From Bog-1340 sp964513515 (GTDB lineage Bacteria > Patescibacteriota > Minisyncoccia > Phycocordibacterales > GWA1-40-21), in contig CAZEMP010000003.1 of assembly GCA_964513515.1 (NCBI GenBank), positions 87,612-151,611 of the forward strand: a stretch of DNA of 64,000 nucleotides, given 5' to 3'. A program made the position numbers and the translations under genes. Under the pieces are notes generated by a model. That model was not told where the DNA came from. It ran no database searches and saw nothing but the letters and a program-made list of their open reading frames with translations. Of the stretch, positions 49,303 through 58,652 are shown piece by piece (position 1 is the first letter of the stretch; every line of letters begins with the position of its first letter).

Positions 49303-50400
49303 ATGTCACTATCAATAGGAATTGTTGGATTACCAAATGTTGGTAAATCAACATTATTTAATGCACTTACTCGCAAGTCTGTACTTGTGGCAAATTATCC
49401 TTTTGCCACGATTGATCCGTCTGTGGGTGTGGTTGCTGTGCCAGATGATAGACTTTGGAAACTTTCAGAGTTTTCAAAAACAAATAAAACAATACCTGCA
49501 GCAGTAGAATTTGTTGATATCGCCGGCTTAGTAAAAGGAGCATCTGCTGGAGAAGGTTTAGGAAATAAATTCCTCACAAATATTAGAGAAACAGATGCTA
49601 TTGCTGAAGTAGTTAGAATATTTGAGGATGACAATATCACACATGTTTCGAATAAAGTAGAACCACTTTCAGATATTGAAACCATAAATCTTGAGCTTAT
49701 ACTTGCAGACTTGGCTACTGTAACAAAAAGATCTGCGAGTTTAGCAAGCGAAATAAAAAAAGGTACCAAAACAGCAATTATAGAGAATGCTGCAATAGAA
49801 AAACTTAAACCAGCACTTGAAGCCGGAAAGCTTGCAAGTACGGTTAATTTTGATGATAAAGAAATAGTTGAGGTAAATAAACTCTGCCTTATTACTATGA
49901 AACCCATTCTTTATGTTTTAAACAAAAAAGCTGGAGGAAAAAACCTAGACGAAATGAACGATGAAAGATATAAAAAATTATTAAATTTTTTTAATGAAAC
50001 AAAATCACAATATGTGATAGTGGACGCTGGTATTGAGCAAGAGCTTAAAGATCTAGAAGGAACTGATAAGAAAGAAATGAGAGAAGGGTTTGGTGTGAAA
50101 GACGACGGAGTAAATGATCTTATAAAAGCCGGATATAATTTACTTGGACTTATCACGTATTTTACTACAGGAGTAGAGGAGACTCGTGCTTGGACTATAA
50201 AAAAGGGATGGACAGCACCACTAGCAGGTACGGCCATTCATGGAGATTTTAAAGATAAATTTGTTCGTGCAGAAGTAATAGAATGGGACAAACTTTTAGA
50301 ATCTGGTTCATATGGATCTGCTCGAGAACGTGGTCTTGTTAGGACAGAAGGAAAAGAATACATTGTAAAAGATGGAGATGTTATCGAATTCAAAATCTAG
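49303..50400 (+). CDS. ychF: Obg-family GTPase/ATPase YchF
   Basis: 365 aa. G1 GLPNVGKSTLFNAL (about 6-19), ANYPFATIDPSVGVV, G3 DIAGLVKGAS, LNKKAGG in place of the NKxD motif, as in YchF, which prefers ATP, and the C-terminal TGS domain (YFTTGVEETRAWTIKKG). It associates with ribosomes and proteasome-like complexes in other organisms. TAATGT in the form TGCTAATGT ends 7 nt before this ATG. Overlaps mnmA by 29 bases. Confidence 0.96.
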   Translation: MSLSIGIVGLPNVGKSTLFNALTRKSVLVANYPFATIDPSVGVVAVPDDRLWKLSEFSKTNKTIPAAVEFVDIAGLVKGASAGEGLGNKFLTNIRETDAIAEVVRIFEDDNITHVSNKVEPLSDIETINLELILADLATVTKRSASLASEIKKGTKTAIIENAAIEKLKPALEAGKLASTVNFDDKEIVEVNKLCLITMKPILYVLNKKAGGKNLDEMNDERYKKLLNFFNETKSQYVIVDAGIEQELKDLEGTDKKEMREGFGVKDDGVNDLIKAGYNLLGLITYFTTGVEETRAWTIKKGWTAPLAGTAIHGDFKDKFVRAEVIEWDKLLESGSYGSARERGLVRTEGKEYIVKDGDVIEFKI

Positions 50401-51475
50401 GAAGAAAGTATTTGTTGGCATGAGCGGGGGAGTCGACTCCTCTGTATCGGCTCTGCTTTTGAAAAAAGCAGGATACGATGTAACAGGAGTTTTTATTAAA
50501 GTTTGGCAACCGGAAAATTTTGAGTGCACTTGGAGACAAGATCGTCTAGATGCAATGCGAGTGTGTGCAAAACTGGATATTTCTTTTATAACACTCAATC
50601 TTGAAGATGAATATAAAAATGAGGTTGTAGATTATATGGTAAAGGAATACAAGCTCGGACGAACTCCAAATCCAGATGTTATGTGTAATAAATATGTAAA
50701 GTTTGGGGGTTTTTTTGATTGGGCGATGAAGCGGGGGGCAGATTTTGTTGCTACAGGTCACTATGCAAAAGTAAAAAATACAAAAATAGGAGTAGAACTT
50801 TTAGCTGGAGATGATAAAAATAAAGACCAATCATATTTTCTTTGGACTCTTACTCAAAAACAACTTTCCCAAACCCTTTTTCCTGTAGGTGATCTAGATA
50901 AAAAGGAAGTTAGGAGGCTTGCAGAAAAGTATGGTTTAAGCACAGCTATAAAAAAAGATAGCCAAGGACTTTGCTTTATAGGAAAAATAGATATAAAGGA
51001 TTTTTTAAAAAATTACATTAAAGAAAAGAAAGGAAAAGTTTTTAATGAGTCTGGGGAAGTTATAGGAGAACATGACGGGGCTTTTTATCTTACTATTGGC
51101 CAAAGACATGGATTCACAATAAATAAAAAAACCCCGACCGATTTAGCGTATTATATTATTAGTAAAAACGTAGAAAAAAACAGTATTACTGTTTCTCAAA
51201 ATCAAAATAACATAGCGAATGATGAATCAAAAATAATTAGACTTACTAAAGTAAATTGGACTATGGGAGTAGCTCCAGATTTATCAAAGAAATATTCTGC
51301 AAGGATAAGATACAGACAACCGTTAGAGGAATGCATTATAGTTAAAAGTCATAATTCTGATATTAAAGTACAATATGAACTACATTTTACAAAATCACAG
51401 AAGGCAATAACACCCGGCCAGTCCGCTGTTATTTATGATAGAGAAGTATGTCTTGGTGGAGGAATTATAAACTAG
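50372..51475 (+). CDS. mnmA: tRNA-specific 2-thiouridylase MnmA
   Basis: 367 aa. PP-loop GMSGGVDSSVSALLL (about 16-30), the catalytic Cys in PDVMCNKYVKFGGF and the second in DSQGLCFIGK, with the C-terminal beta barrel. Makes s2U34 in tRNA for Lys, Glu and Gln. The start overlaps ychF by 29 bases, giving coupled translation. Together with Tgt and TrhO the window holds three wobble-base modifiers. Confidence 0.97.
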   Translation: MEMLSNSKSRKKVFVGMSGGVDSSVSALLLKKAGYDVTGVFIKVWQPENFECTWRQDRLDAMRVCAKLDISFITLNLEDEYKNEVVDYMVKEYKLGRTPNPDVMCNKYVKFGGFFDWAMKRGADFVATGHYAKVKNTKIGVELLAGDDKNKDQSYFLWTLTQKQLSQTLFPVGDLDKKEVRRLAEKYGLSTAIKKDSQGLCFIGKIDIKDFLKNYIKEKKGKVFNESGEVIGEHDGAFYLTIGQRHGFTINKKTPTDLAYYIISKNVEKNSITVSQNQNNIANDESKIIRLTKVNWTMGVAPDLSKKYSARIRYRQPLEECIIVKSHNSDIKVQYELHFTKSQKAITPGQSAVIYDREVCLGGGIIN

Positions 51476-51606
51476 CCTATAGCTTTTTAGGAAATACAGA
51501 AATACACATACCCCGAAATGCGCCATGGCGCAATTGGGTGTATATATATTATTTAAAAAACTAAGAAACTACTTACCACAAGCTGTTTTTATGATATTAT
51601 AGTTGT

Positions 51607-52464
51607 ATGTTAGATTTTTATGTCACAAAAGCAAACGGTGAAAAAGAGGTTTTTTATTACAAAAAACTTGAAAGTTCATTAAGAAAGGCAGGTGCAACAG
51701 ACGAAGTAATCGGAGAGATTATTACTGAGATAAGCAAGGGAGGTAAGGACGGTATAACAACAAATGAAATTTATAAAAAAGCTTTTTCTATTTTAAGAAA
51801 AAGACAAAGACCAATTGCACTTAGGTATTCCTTAAAAAAGGCAGTAGCAATGTTAGGACCTACAGGTTTTCCATTTGAGAAATTTATTGCAGAAATCTTT
51901 AAGGCTGAAGGTTATTCTGCAATCACTGGGCAGATAGTAAAAGGTAAGTGTGTTGAGCATGAAGTGGACGTAGTGGCATGGAAAGAACAAGAGCTTGTGA
52001 TGGTGGAGGCCAAATTTCACTCTGATTTTAATTTGAAATCAGATCTAAAAATCGTGCTTTATGTAAAAGCCAGATATGACGACATTTTTGGAGAAATATA
52101 TGATTTTGGTAATGAAAAAAGAAAACTCACTGAAGGTTGGATCGTTACAAATACCAAATTTAGCAGTATGGCAATAAGATATGGCCAATGCCAGCCAGCA
52201 CTTAAGTTTGTGGGTTGGAACTATCCTTATGATAATAATCTTCATCATATGATTGAAAGACATGAACTTATTCCTTTAACCGCTCTCACATCAATCTCCA
52301 CAACAGAAAAGAATACTTTTCTTTCAAGGGGTCTTATTCTCTCAAAGAGCTTACTTGATGAAAAATTATTAAGAGAATTTAATTTTAATGATAAGAAGAT
52401 AAAATCTATCCAAGATGAGGTTAGAGATTTGTGTGAAAGTTGTAGAATAAGCTATGGCAAGTAA
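51607..52464 (+). CDS. ATP-cone domain fused to a Mrr-like PD-(D/E)xK nuclease
   Basis: 285 aa. An N-terminal ATP-cone (about 1-90, VTKANGEKEVFYYKKLESSL) as in NrdR and ribonucleotide reductases, then a restriction-endonuclease-like fold: GKCVEHEVDVVAWKEQELVMVEAKFH has the Asp and Glu-x-Lys of the active site. C-terminal helices complete it. Nucleotide-regulated DNA cleavage is inferred. TATTAT ends 6 nt before the ATG (leaderless). Overlaps the UDG gene by 11 nt. Confidence 0.85.
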   Translation: MLDFYVTKANGEKEVFYYKKLESSLRKAGATDEVIGEIITEISKGGKDGITTNEIYKKAFSILRKRQRPIALRYSLKKAVAMLGPTGFPFEKFIAEIFKAEGYSAITGQIVKGKCVEHEVDVVAWKEQELVMVEAKFHSDFNLKSDLKIVLYVKARYDDIFGEIYDFGNEKRKLTEGWIVTNTKFSSMAIRYGQCQPALKFVGWNYPYDNNLHHMIERHELIPLTALTSISTTEKNTFLSRGLILSKSLLDEKLLREFNFNDKKIKSIQDEVRDLCESCRISYGK

Positions 52465-53047
52465 ACCTGATTTACTAAAACAGATAAAAGATGAGGTTTT
52501 AGACCTGAAAAATTCACCACTTTATTTTTATAGAAAAGAAAATAAATATATTCCCGTTATTGGAGAGGGAAGTCATGATGCCAAAATAATGTTTATCGGG
52601 GAAGCTCCTGGTAGAAATGAAGCACAAACAGGCAGACCTTTTTGTGGCACAGCAGGAAAGGTTTTAGACAATTTACTTTCTCATGTTGATATTAAAAGAG
52701 AAAGTGTTTATATTACAAATATAGTAAAAGACAGACCGCAGAAAAACAGAGACCCAATTCCAGAAGAAGTAAAAATATACGGTCCCTTTTTGGATAGACA
52801 AATAGAAATTATACAGCCAAAAGTTATAGCTACACTTGGTAGATACTCAATGGATTATATTATGAGAAAATTCGGTCTCGAGCCAGAGATTTTACCTATT
52901 GGGAAAGCGCATGGAAAAATATTTAATGCTAAGGCAAGTTATGGGTCAGTAAAGATTGCAGTTTTATACCATCCTTGTGTTGCTGTATATAATCCAACAA
53001 AAATTACTGAATTAAAGAAGGATTTTGAGATTTTAAAGAAGTATTAA
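52454..53047 (+). CDS. Uracil-DNA glycosylase family protein (type 4/5-like) without iron-sulfur cysteines
   Basis: 197 aa. FIGEAPGRNEAQTGRPFCG (about 48-66) and AVLYHPCVAVYNP near the C-terminus are the active-site boxes of the type 4 group, which removes uracil from DNA. The type 4 enzymes usually hold a 4Fe-4S cluster by four Cys; here the N-terminal region (LKNSPLYFYR) has no Cys pair. Translationally coupled to the ATP-cone nuclease, suggesting a joint repair role. Confidence 0.88.
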   Translation: MASKPDLLKQIKDEVLDLKNSPLYFYRKENKYIPVIGEGSHDAKIMFIGEAPGRNEAQTGRPFCGTAGKVLDNLLSHVDIKRESVYITNIVKDRPQKNRDPIPEEVKIYGPFLDRQIEIIQPKVIATLGRYSMDYIMRKFGLEPEILPIGKAHGKIFNAKASYGSVKIAVLYHPCVAVYNPTKITELKKDFEILKKY

Positions 53048-53084
53048 TCGTGCTAGTATTAGAAATATAATTTTAAATAAAAAT

Positions 53085-53657
53085 ATGAATTACGAACAGA
53101 AAAATTTTGATCATTTATTAGGAATAAAAGGATTTAGCGAGACAATGCTCAAGAATCATTTTACGCTGTACGCTGGTTATGTAAAAAATGTAAATTTACT
53201 TTCAGAATCTTTAAAGACAATGAAAGTAAATTCTCCAGAATATAATGAGCTCAAAAGAAGATTTGGTTGGGAATGGAACGGTATGAAAATGCACGAGTTA
53301 TATTTTGCTAATATGTCAAAAGAAAAGACTAGTACTACGAAAGATAGTAAATTTGAAACAGATTTTGTAAAAAGCTTTGGCTCATATGAAAAATGGGTTG
53401 AAGATTTTAAGGCTACCGGTCTTATGCGCGGTATCGGCTGGGTAGTGCTTGTGCAAGACAAAGAAAATGGAAATATGATCAATCTTTGGGTGGGTGAACA
53501 TGATCAGGGTCAGCTAGGAGATCAAAAAATACTGCTTGTGATGGATGTTTGGGAGCATGCGTATATGACCGATTATGGCCTCAAAAGAGCAGACTATATA
53601 AATAGTTTTATTGAATGTATTGATTGGAATGAAGTAGAAAAAAGAATAGAAAAATAA
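53085..53657 (+). CDS. Fe/Mn superoxide dismutase
   Basis: 190 aa. The four metal ligands are His25 (KNHFTLYAGYV), His70 (GMKMHELYF), Asp154 and His158 (VMDVWEHAY). Converts superoxide to peroxide and oxygen. Metal (Fe or Mn) cannot be told. No catalase in the window. Confidence 0.95.
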   Translation: MNYEQKNFDHLLGIKGFSETMLKNHFTLYAGYVKNVNLLSESLKTMKVNSPEYNELKRRFGWEWNGMKMHELYFANMSKEKTSTTKDSKFETDFVKSFGSYEKWVEDFKATGLMRGIGWVVLVQDKENGNMINLWVGEHDQGQLGDQKILLVMDVWEHAYMTDYGLKRADYINSFIECIDWNEVEKRIEK

Positions 53658-53661
53658 GTTT

Positions 53662-54126
53662 ATGGTGACGCTTTATAATGTTACTTCTTCTGATGGTTTT
53701 ATTGCACGAATTGATGGAAGTGAAGATTTTATTCCTGATGATCTTAAATTATGGCAAAAATTTATTGATTTATGTTTAAAGTATAAAATACTTATTCTTG
53801 GTAGAAAAAGTTACGAATCAATTCAAGGTTATGATTATACTTTGAAAAATTCCTTGGAATTATTACCAATTAAGAAGATTGTCGTTAGTAGAAATAAAAG
53901 TTTTCAACTTAAAGACGGCTATACATTAGTAAATTCTATCGAAGAGGCTATCAAGCAGGCTCCAGATGCTTTAGTATCAGGCGGTCCAAATTTAAATAAT
54001 TATCTCTTGGAACATAATTTTGTAAAAAGGATTATTCAGTATAAATTGCCGATTTCAATTGGTGACGGCATAAAACCTTTTGATAAAAATAGTCTCGAAA
54101 TAGAAAATTATGATTGGAGTAATTAA
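53662..54126 (+). CDS. Dihydrofolate reductase/RibD C-terminal-like protein
   Basis: 154 aa. VTSSDGFIARIDGSEDFIP at the N-terminus, ILILGRKSYESIQGY, KIVVSRN and LVSGGPNLNNYLL match the DHFR/RibD_C fold, with the NADPH-binding GGP loop. Whether it reduces dihydrofolate or another pterin/pyrimidine cannot be told. Starts 4 nt after the SOD gene. Confidence 0.85.
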   Translation: MVTLYNVTSSDGFIARIDGSEDFIPDDLKLWQKFIDLCLKYKILILGRKSYESIQGYDYTLKNSLELLPIKKIVVSRNKSFQLKDGYTLVNSIEEAIKQAPDALVSGGPNLNNYLLEHNFVKRIIQYKLPISIGDGIKPFDKNSLEIENYDWSN

Positions 54127-54184
54127 TTAAAAACTGAATAATATTCAGCTTCTTTAATTCAAATTTTATGTTATATTTTACTGT

Positions 54185-55969
54185 ATGAAATCGAGTGAAA
54201 TACGCCAGAGGTATTTAAAGTTTTTTGAAAAAAGAGGGCATAAAATAATTCCTTCTGCTTCACTTGTGCCAGAAAATGACCCATCTTCACTTTTTACAAC
54301 AGCTGGAATGCAACCTCTAGTTCCTTATCTTTTAGGTACCAAACATCCAGTAGGAAACAGGCTTGTTAACGTTCAAAAATGCGTTCGTACAGGTGATATA
54401 GATGATGTTGGGGATAATAGACATCTTACTTTTTTTGAGATGATGGGTAATTGGTCTCTTGGAGATTATTTTAAGAAAGAATCTATAGAATGGAGCTTGG
54501 AATTTCTCACTAGTAAGGAAGAAGGACTTGGCCTTGATCCAAAAAGGCTTTATATAAGTGTATTTAAAGGTGAAGATGGAATTCCTAGAGATGAAGATTC
54601 GATAAAATTTTGGAAGGAAAATTTTGAAAAGCATGGTATGAAAGTTTCAGTGGCTACAGATGAGACTATAAAAGACGATGTAAGAATAATACCTTTAGGA
54701 AAGGAAGATAATTTTTGGATAGCAGGAACAACTGGTCCGTGTGGTGGAGACACTGAAATATTTTATGATGTTGTCGGTGGAGAGCTTCACGGTAAATTTT
54801 CTGAATTAGTAAAATCTGGAAGGATAATAGAAATTTGGAACAATGTTTTTATGGAGTTTAATAAAACTTCAGAAGGAAAATATGAAAAACTTAAAAAACC
54901 AAATGTAGATACAGGAATGGGTCTTGAAAGAACGACTACTGTTATGCAGGGAAAAGATAATGTATTTGAGACTGATATTTTTGAACCAATTATTTCTTAT
55001 ATAAAGAAAAATACCGAAAGATACGATGAAAGATCGGCTCGCATAGTGGCGGACCATCTTCGAGCAAGTATTTTTATTGTTTCTGACGGAGTCATACCTT
55101 CAAATACGGAACAAGGATATGTTTTAAGAAGACTTTTAAGAAGAACAATAAGATATATTGATATATTAAAACTTAAAGAGAATGCAATATTTGATCTAGT
55201 AGATCTTATTATAGAAGAGTTTGGTGATACCTATTCAAATTTAAAATCAGATAAGGCAAATATTATTTCTGTAATAAAAACAGAAGATAATAAATTTAGA
55301 AAAACTTTAGCTCAAGGTTTGAAGGAATTTGAACGTGGAGTAGATGCATTTGACCTTTTTCAGTCTTATGGATTTCCACTTGAGATGACTCTTGAACTTG
55401 CTATGGAAGAGGGAAGAAAAGTGGATGTAGAAGCTTTTAATACAAAAATGAAAAAGCATCAAGAAGTCTCAAAAGCCGGATCTGAGCAAAAATTTAAAGG
55501 TGGACTTGCAGGTACTGGTGAAATAGAGACGAAGTATCATACGGCGACACATTTACTTTTAGCATCTTTGCAAAAGGTTCTTAAAACGAGAATTGTGCAG
55601 AAGGGAAGTAATATAACATCAGAAAGAATGCGTTTCGACTTCAATTGGCCAGAGAAAGTTTCAAAAGAAAAATTACAAGAGGTTGAAGATTTGGTTAATG
55701 AAAAAATAAGAGAAGCATTACCTGTAGAAATGGTTGAGTTACCAAAAGAAGAGGCACAAAAAATTGCTACCACTTTAGCTTTTGATCTTTCAACTTATCC
55801 AGATATGGTAACGGTATATAAAATAGGAGTAAAAAATGGAGAGGCTTTCAGTATAGAATTTTGTGGAGGCCCTCATGTGAAAAATACTAGCGAACTAGGA
55901 CATTTTAAGATAGTAAAAGAAGAAGCTACAAGTGCTGGTGTTAGAAGAATTAAGGCTGTTCTAGAATAG
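54185..55969 (+). CDS. alaS: Alanyl-tRNA synthetase without the C-Ala domain
   Basis: 594 aa, against about 870 in most bacteria. Catalytic core with FTTAGMQPLVPYLLG, motif 2 KCVRTGDIDDVG..RHLTFFEMMGN, and motif 3 DTGMGLERT; editing domain with HTATHLLLASL (HxxxH) and CGGPHVKNTSELG (the second zinc pair). It stops at RRIKAVLE, before the C-terminal dimerisation domain, a loss seen in other reduced genomes. The extended -10 TGTTATATT ends 7 nt before the ATG, predicting a leaderless mRNA. Confidence 0.97.
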   Translation: MKSSEIRQRYLKFFEKRGHKIIPSASLVPENDPSSLFTTAGMQPLVPYLLGTKHPVGNRLVNVQKCVRTGDIDDVGDNRHLTFFEMMGNWSLGDYFKKESIEWSLEFLTSKEEGLGLDPKRLYISVFKGEDGIPRDEDSIKFWKENFEKHGMKVSVATDETIKDDVRIIPLGKEDNFWIAGTTGPCGGDTEIFYDVVGGELHGKFSELVKSGRIIEIWNNVFMEFNKTSEGKYEKLKKPNVDTGMGLERTTTVMQGKDNVFETDIFEPIISYIKKNTERYDERSARIVADHLRASIFIVSDGVIPSNTEQGYVLRRLLRRTIRYIDILKLKENAIFDLVDLIIEEFGDTYSNLKSDKANIISVIKTEDNKFRKTLAQGLKEFERGVDAFDLFQSYGFPLEMTLELAMEEGRKVDVEAFNTKMKKHQEVSKAGSEQKFKGGLAGTGEIETKYHTATHLLLASLQKVLKTRIVQKGSNITSERMRFDFNWPEKVSKEKLQEVEDLVNEKIREALPVEMVELPKEEAQKIATTLAFDLSTYPDMVTVYKIGVKNGEAFSIEFCGGPHVKNTSELGHFKIVKEEATSAGVRRIKAVLE

Positions 55970-56017
55970 TTTTGACTTTGAATTTCAATTTTATATTGAT
56001 ATAATATGCTCATATAT

Positions 56018-57214
56018 ATGAGTTTTTTTCTTTTTAAAAATAAGCCCTCTTTGTCTTTTGTGTTTAATATAAGAGATACATCTATTTCTTTGGCTGCTGT
56101 AAGGTTTGAAACAGATAAAAAACCAGAAATCATTTTATGTCAGAGTTTTGAGCTTAAACAACAAGATTCTAAATATTATAAAGAATATCTTTCTTCGATG
56201 CTCGGAGTATTAGACGAAGCTGTTGTGTCTATTCGGAAAGGTTTGGTAAAGATAGGAAATAAAGAAAAAATAGGACATTACTATTTTTTTGTTGGTTCAC
56301 CGTGGAGTGTATCAGAAGCAAAAACTGTCAAGATTACAAGAGATAAAATGTTTGAAATAAATAATAAAATGCTAGGACAGATCATAATTGAGGAAGAATC
56401 TGTTATTGAACGTAATCTTGAAGAAAAAACACTAAAGCAAACATGGAAAGTTTTAGAAGAAAAAATTATTCAAGCAAAAATAAATGGATATAAGATTGAT
56501 AATTTTTATGGAAAAAAGACCACAAATCTTACAATAGAACTTTTTACCTCTTTTGTACCAACTGAACTTAAGGAGAGATTATCATTTTATCTTGATGCTA
56601 AAGCTAGTAGAAGTATAAAAAGACACAACAACTCATGTATTTTGTCTTCATATTCTTTTTTTAGAGATTTATATTTAGAGAAAAATGATTTTATATATGT
56701 GGACATAGGAAAGCTTATAACAGATGTGTATGTTGTAAGGGATGATATTGTTTTTGGCATAGCTTCTTTTCCTTTTGGTGAAGAGAATATAATACAGGCT
56801 TCTTTGCTCAGAACAAATCTTTCAAGAGATATTTTTATGTCACATATAAGTATAGGTAAAGATAGCAAATACGAGCTGATATCTCACAATAATGTAGAGG
56901 ATTTATTGAAAATGGGATTTGATATTTGGGAAGAAAAACTCAAGGATTCACTTTTGAAGATATGTACAGAAATGAATATCCCAAACAATATGTTTGTCAT
57001 TACAAACAGCGAGATAACAAATCTTTTAATAAGAAACCTATCAATTAAGGAGAAAAATAAGCAACTTCAAATAATGCGTTCAAAAATAAAATTATCTCAT
57101 ATATACGAGCATGTACTAAACAATTTTGTATCAAACGGTAAAGACTTTGCAAATGAGCCTTATATTAAAATGGATATTATATTTCTAAATAAGGTATTGG
57201 CTGGTAAACAATAA
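56018..57214 (+). CDS. PilM-like actin-fold ATPase of a type IV pilus system
   Basis: 398 aa from the ATG at 56018; an ATG at 56006 directly abuts TATAAT and is unlikely. Strand pattern at the N-terminus (FVFNIRDTSISLAAVRF) and FIYVDIGKLITDVYVVRDD at about 230-248 match phosphate-binding loops 1 and 2 of the FtsA/PilM group. Conservation is weak. It is followed by a membrane protein and a prepilin, as pilM is in pilus clusters. Confidence 0.7.
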   Translation: MSFFLFKNKPSLSFVFNIRDTSISLAAVRFETDKKPEIILCQSFELKQQDSKYYKEYLSSMLGVLDEAVVSIRKGLVKIGNKEKIGHYYFFVGSPWSVSEAKTVKITRDKMFEINNKMLGQIIIEEESVIERNLEEKTLKQTWKVLEEKIIQAKINGYKIDNFYGKKTTNLTIELFTSFVPTELKERLSFYLDAKASRSIKRHNNSCILSSYSFFRDLYLEKNDFIYVDIGKLITDVYVVRDDIVFGIASFPFGEENIIQASLLRTNLSRDIFMSHISIGKDSKYELISHNNVEDLLKMGFDIWEEKLKDSLLKICTEMNIPNNMFVITNSEITNLLIRNLSIKEKNKQLQIMRSKIKLSHIYEHVLNNFVSNGKDFANEPYIKMDIIFLNKVLAGKQ

Positions 57215-57253
57215 TCATAATTTATAGTATAATTATGTTAATTAAATAAAATA

Positions 57254-58624
57254 ATGACAAACAAAATGATTCAAGATATATATGTTGTGAAAAAAAGCAT
57301 CAGAATGATAAAAAAGAGCGATGTTAGTAGTGGTCATTATTCTACTCACAAAAAGACAACTGAAAAAAAGGAAACAAAAGATAAGGATTTGATTGATAAG
57401 TTTCCGCTACCAAAAAACACAAATGATGACGATCATTTGGATGATAATAAGCAAGTAACTAAAGATTCTATGTTTTTTCTATGGACAGTATGTATTCTGT
57501 CTGTAGCAGTACTTCTTTTTTTGCTATCATCAGTTTTTGCAACAGCGACTTTGAATATAACCCCTAAGAATGAAACTGTAAATTTTAATGATACTTATAA
57601 GATTAGTTCAGATAAAACTGTAAGTAGCAGCACCTTACATTATGAAGTAATGAGTATAAATAAAACTCTTCCAAAAGATTTAGAAACTGATGGAGAGGAA
57701 TACATTGAAAGAAAGGCTACAGGAAAGGCTGTTATATACAACAACTCCGGCACTTCAAATCAAAGATTAATAAATAATACAAGACTTGAGACTAAGGACG
57801 GGCTAACATACAGAATAAGACAATCAGTCGATGTTCCAGGTATTAAAACAATAAATGGAGTAAAAACACCAGGATCTGTTGAAGTAGAAATAATTGCCGA
57901 CATGCCTGGTGAAAAGTACAATATGCAACTTTCAGATTTGAAAGGAGATTTTACAATACCGGGCTTTAAGGGTAGTACAAAATATACAACGTTTTATGCA
58001 AGACTAAGTACAGATATGATCGGAGGTTTGATAGGAAGTGTTAAAAAAGTATCTGACGAAAAACTTACTGCTGGAAGATTGGAATTAAAAGATTCTCTAA
58101 AAGCAGATCTTATTAAAGAAGTATATTCAAAAAAACCAGAACAGTATGTTTTATTTAAAGACAACTACTATATACAATGTAGTGATCTAGCGGATCAACA
58201 TGAAAGTAGGGCTTATACTATTTCTGAAGAGTGTTCTATACATGCCATTATCTTTAACAGAAGTGAGCTATCAAATTTTATTGCTAAGAATAAATTAGTA
58301 AAATTTGATAATTCAAAAGTAGATGTATTATGGAATGATGGTAATACGGTATCTCTACTTGGAAGTACAGAGAAACCATGGAATGAGACCTCTCTTAAGG
58401 TTAGGTTTGCTGGCCCTGCACAGATAGTTTGGTCATATGATACAGAAAAAATACTTTCTTCGATTGTAGGTCAAGACAAATCCATAATTAGTTCTGTAAT
58501 ATTAGATAACAAAAACTCACTCGTAGAGATTCAAGCAAATATAAAACCTATGTGGAAAAATACTTTTCCTAAAAATGCAAAATCAATAAGAGTAGTTGAT
58601 ACCGTAAGGGACGGTGCGAAATAG
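57254..58624 (+). CDS. Single-pass membrane protein of the pilus cluster
   Basis: 456 aa. A charged cytoplasmic N-terminus (1-70), one membrane helix (about 76-97), and a large extracytoplasmic domain with beta-rich repeats (GKAVIYNNSGTSNQRLI, TRLETKDGLTYRI, GSVEVEIIADMPGEKYN). The beta repeats recall the baseplate-J-like or PilN/O periplasmic parts, but no family can be named firmly. Sits between the PilM-like and prepilin genes. Confidence 0.75.
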   Translation: MTNKMIQDIYVVKKSIRMIKKSDVSSGHYSTHKKTTEKKETKDKDLIDKFPLPKNTNDDDHLDDNKQVTKDSMFFLWTVCILSVAVLLFLLSSVFATATLNITPKNETVNFNDTYKISSDKTVSSSTLHYEVMSINKTLPKDLETDGEEYIERKATGKAVIYNNSGTSNQRLINNTRLETKDGLTYRIRQSVDVPGIKTINGVKTPGSVEVEIIADMPGEKYNMQLSDLKGDFTIPGFKGSTKYTTFYARLSTDMIGGLIGSVKKVSDEKLTAGRLELKDSLKADLIKEVYSKKPEQYVLFKDNYYIQCSDLADQHESRAYTISEECSIHAIIFNRSELSNFIAKNKLVKFDNSKVDVLWNDGNTVSLLGSTEKPWNETSLKVRFAGPAQIVWSYDTEKILSSIVGQDKSIISSVILDNKNSLVEIQANIKPMWKNTFPKNAKSIRVVDTVRDGAK

Positions 58625-58652
58625 TATAGGGAATTAGTATAAGTATAAGAAA

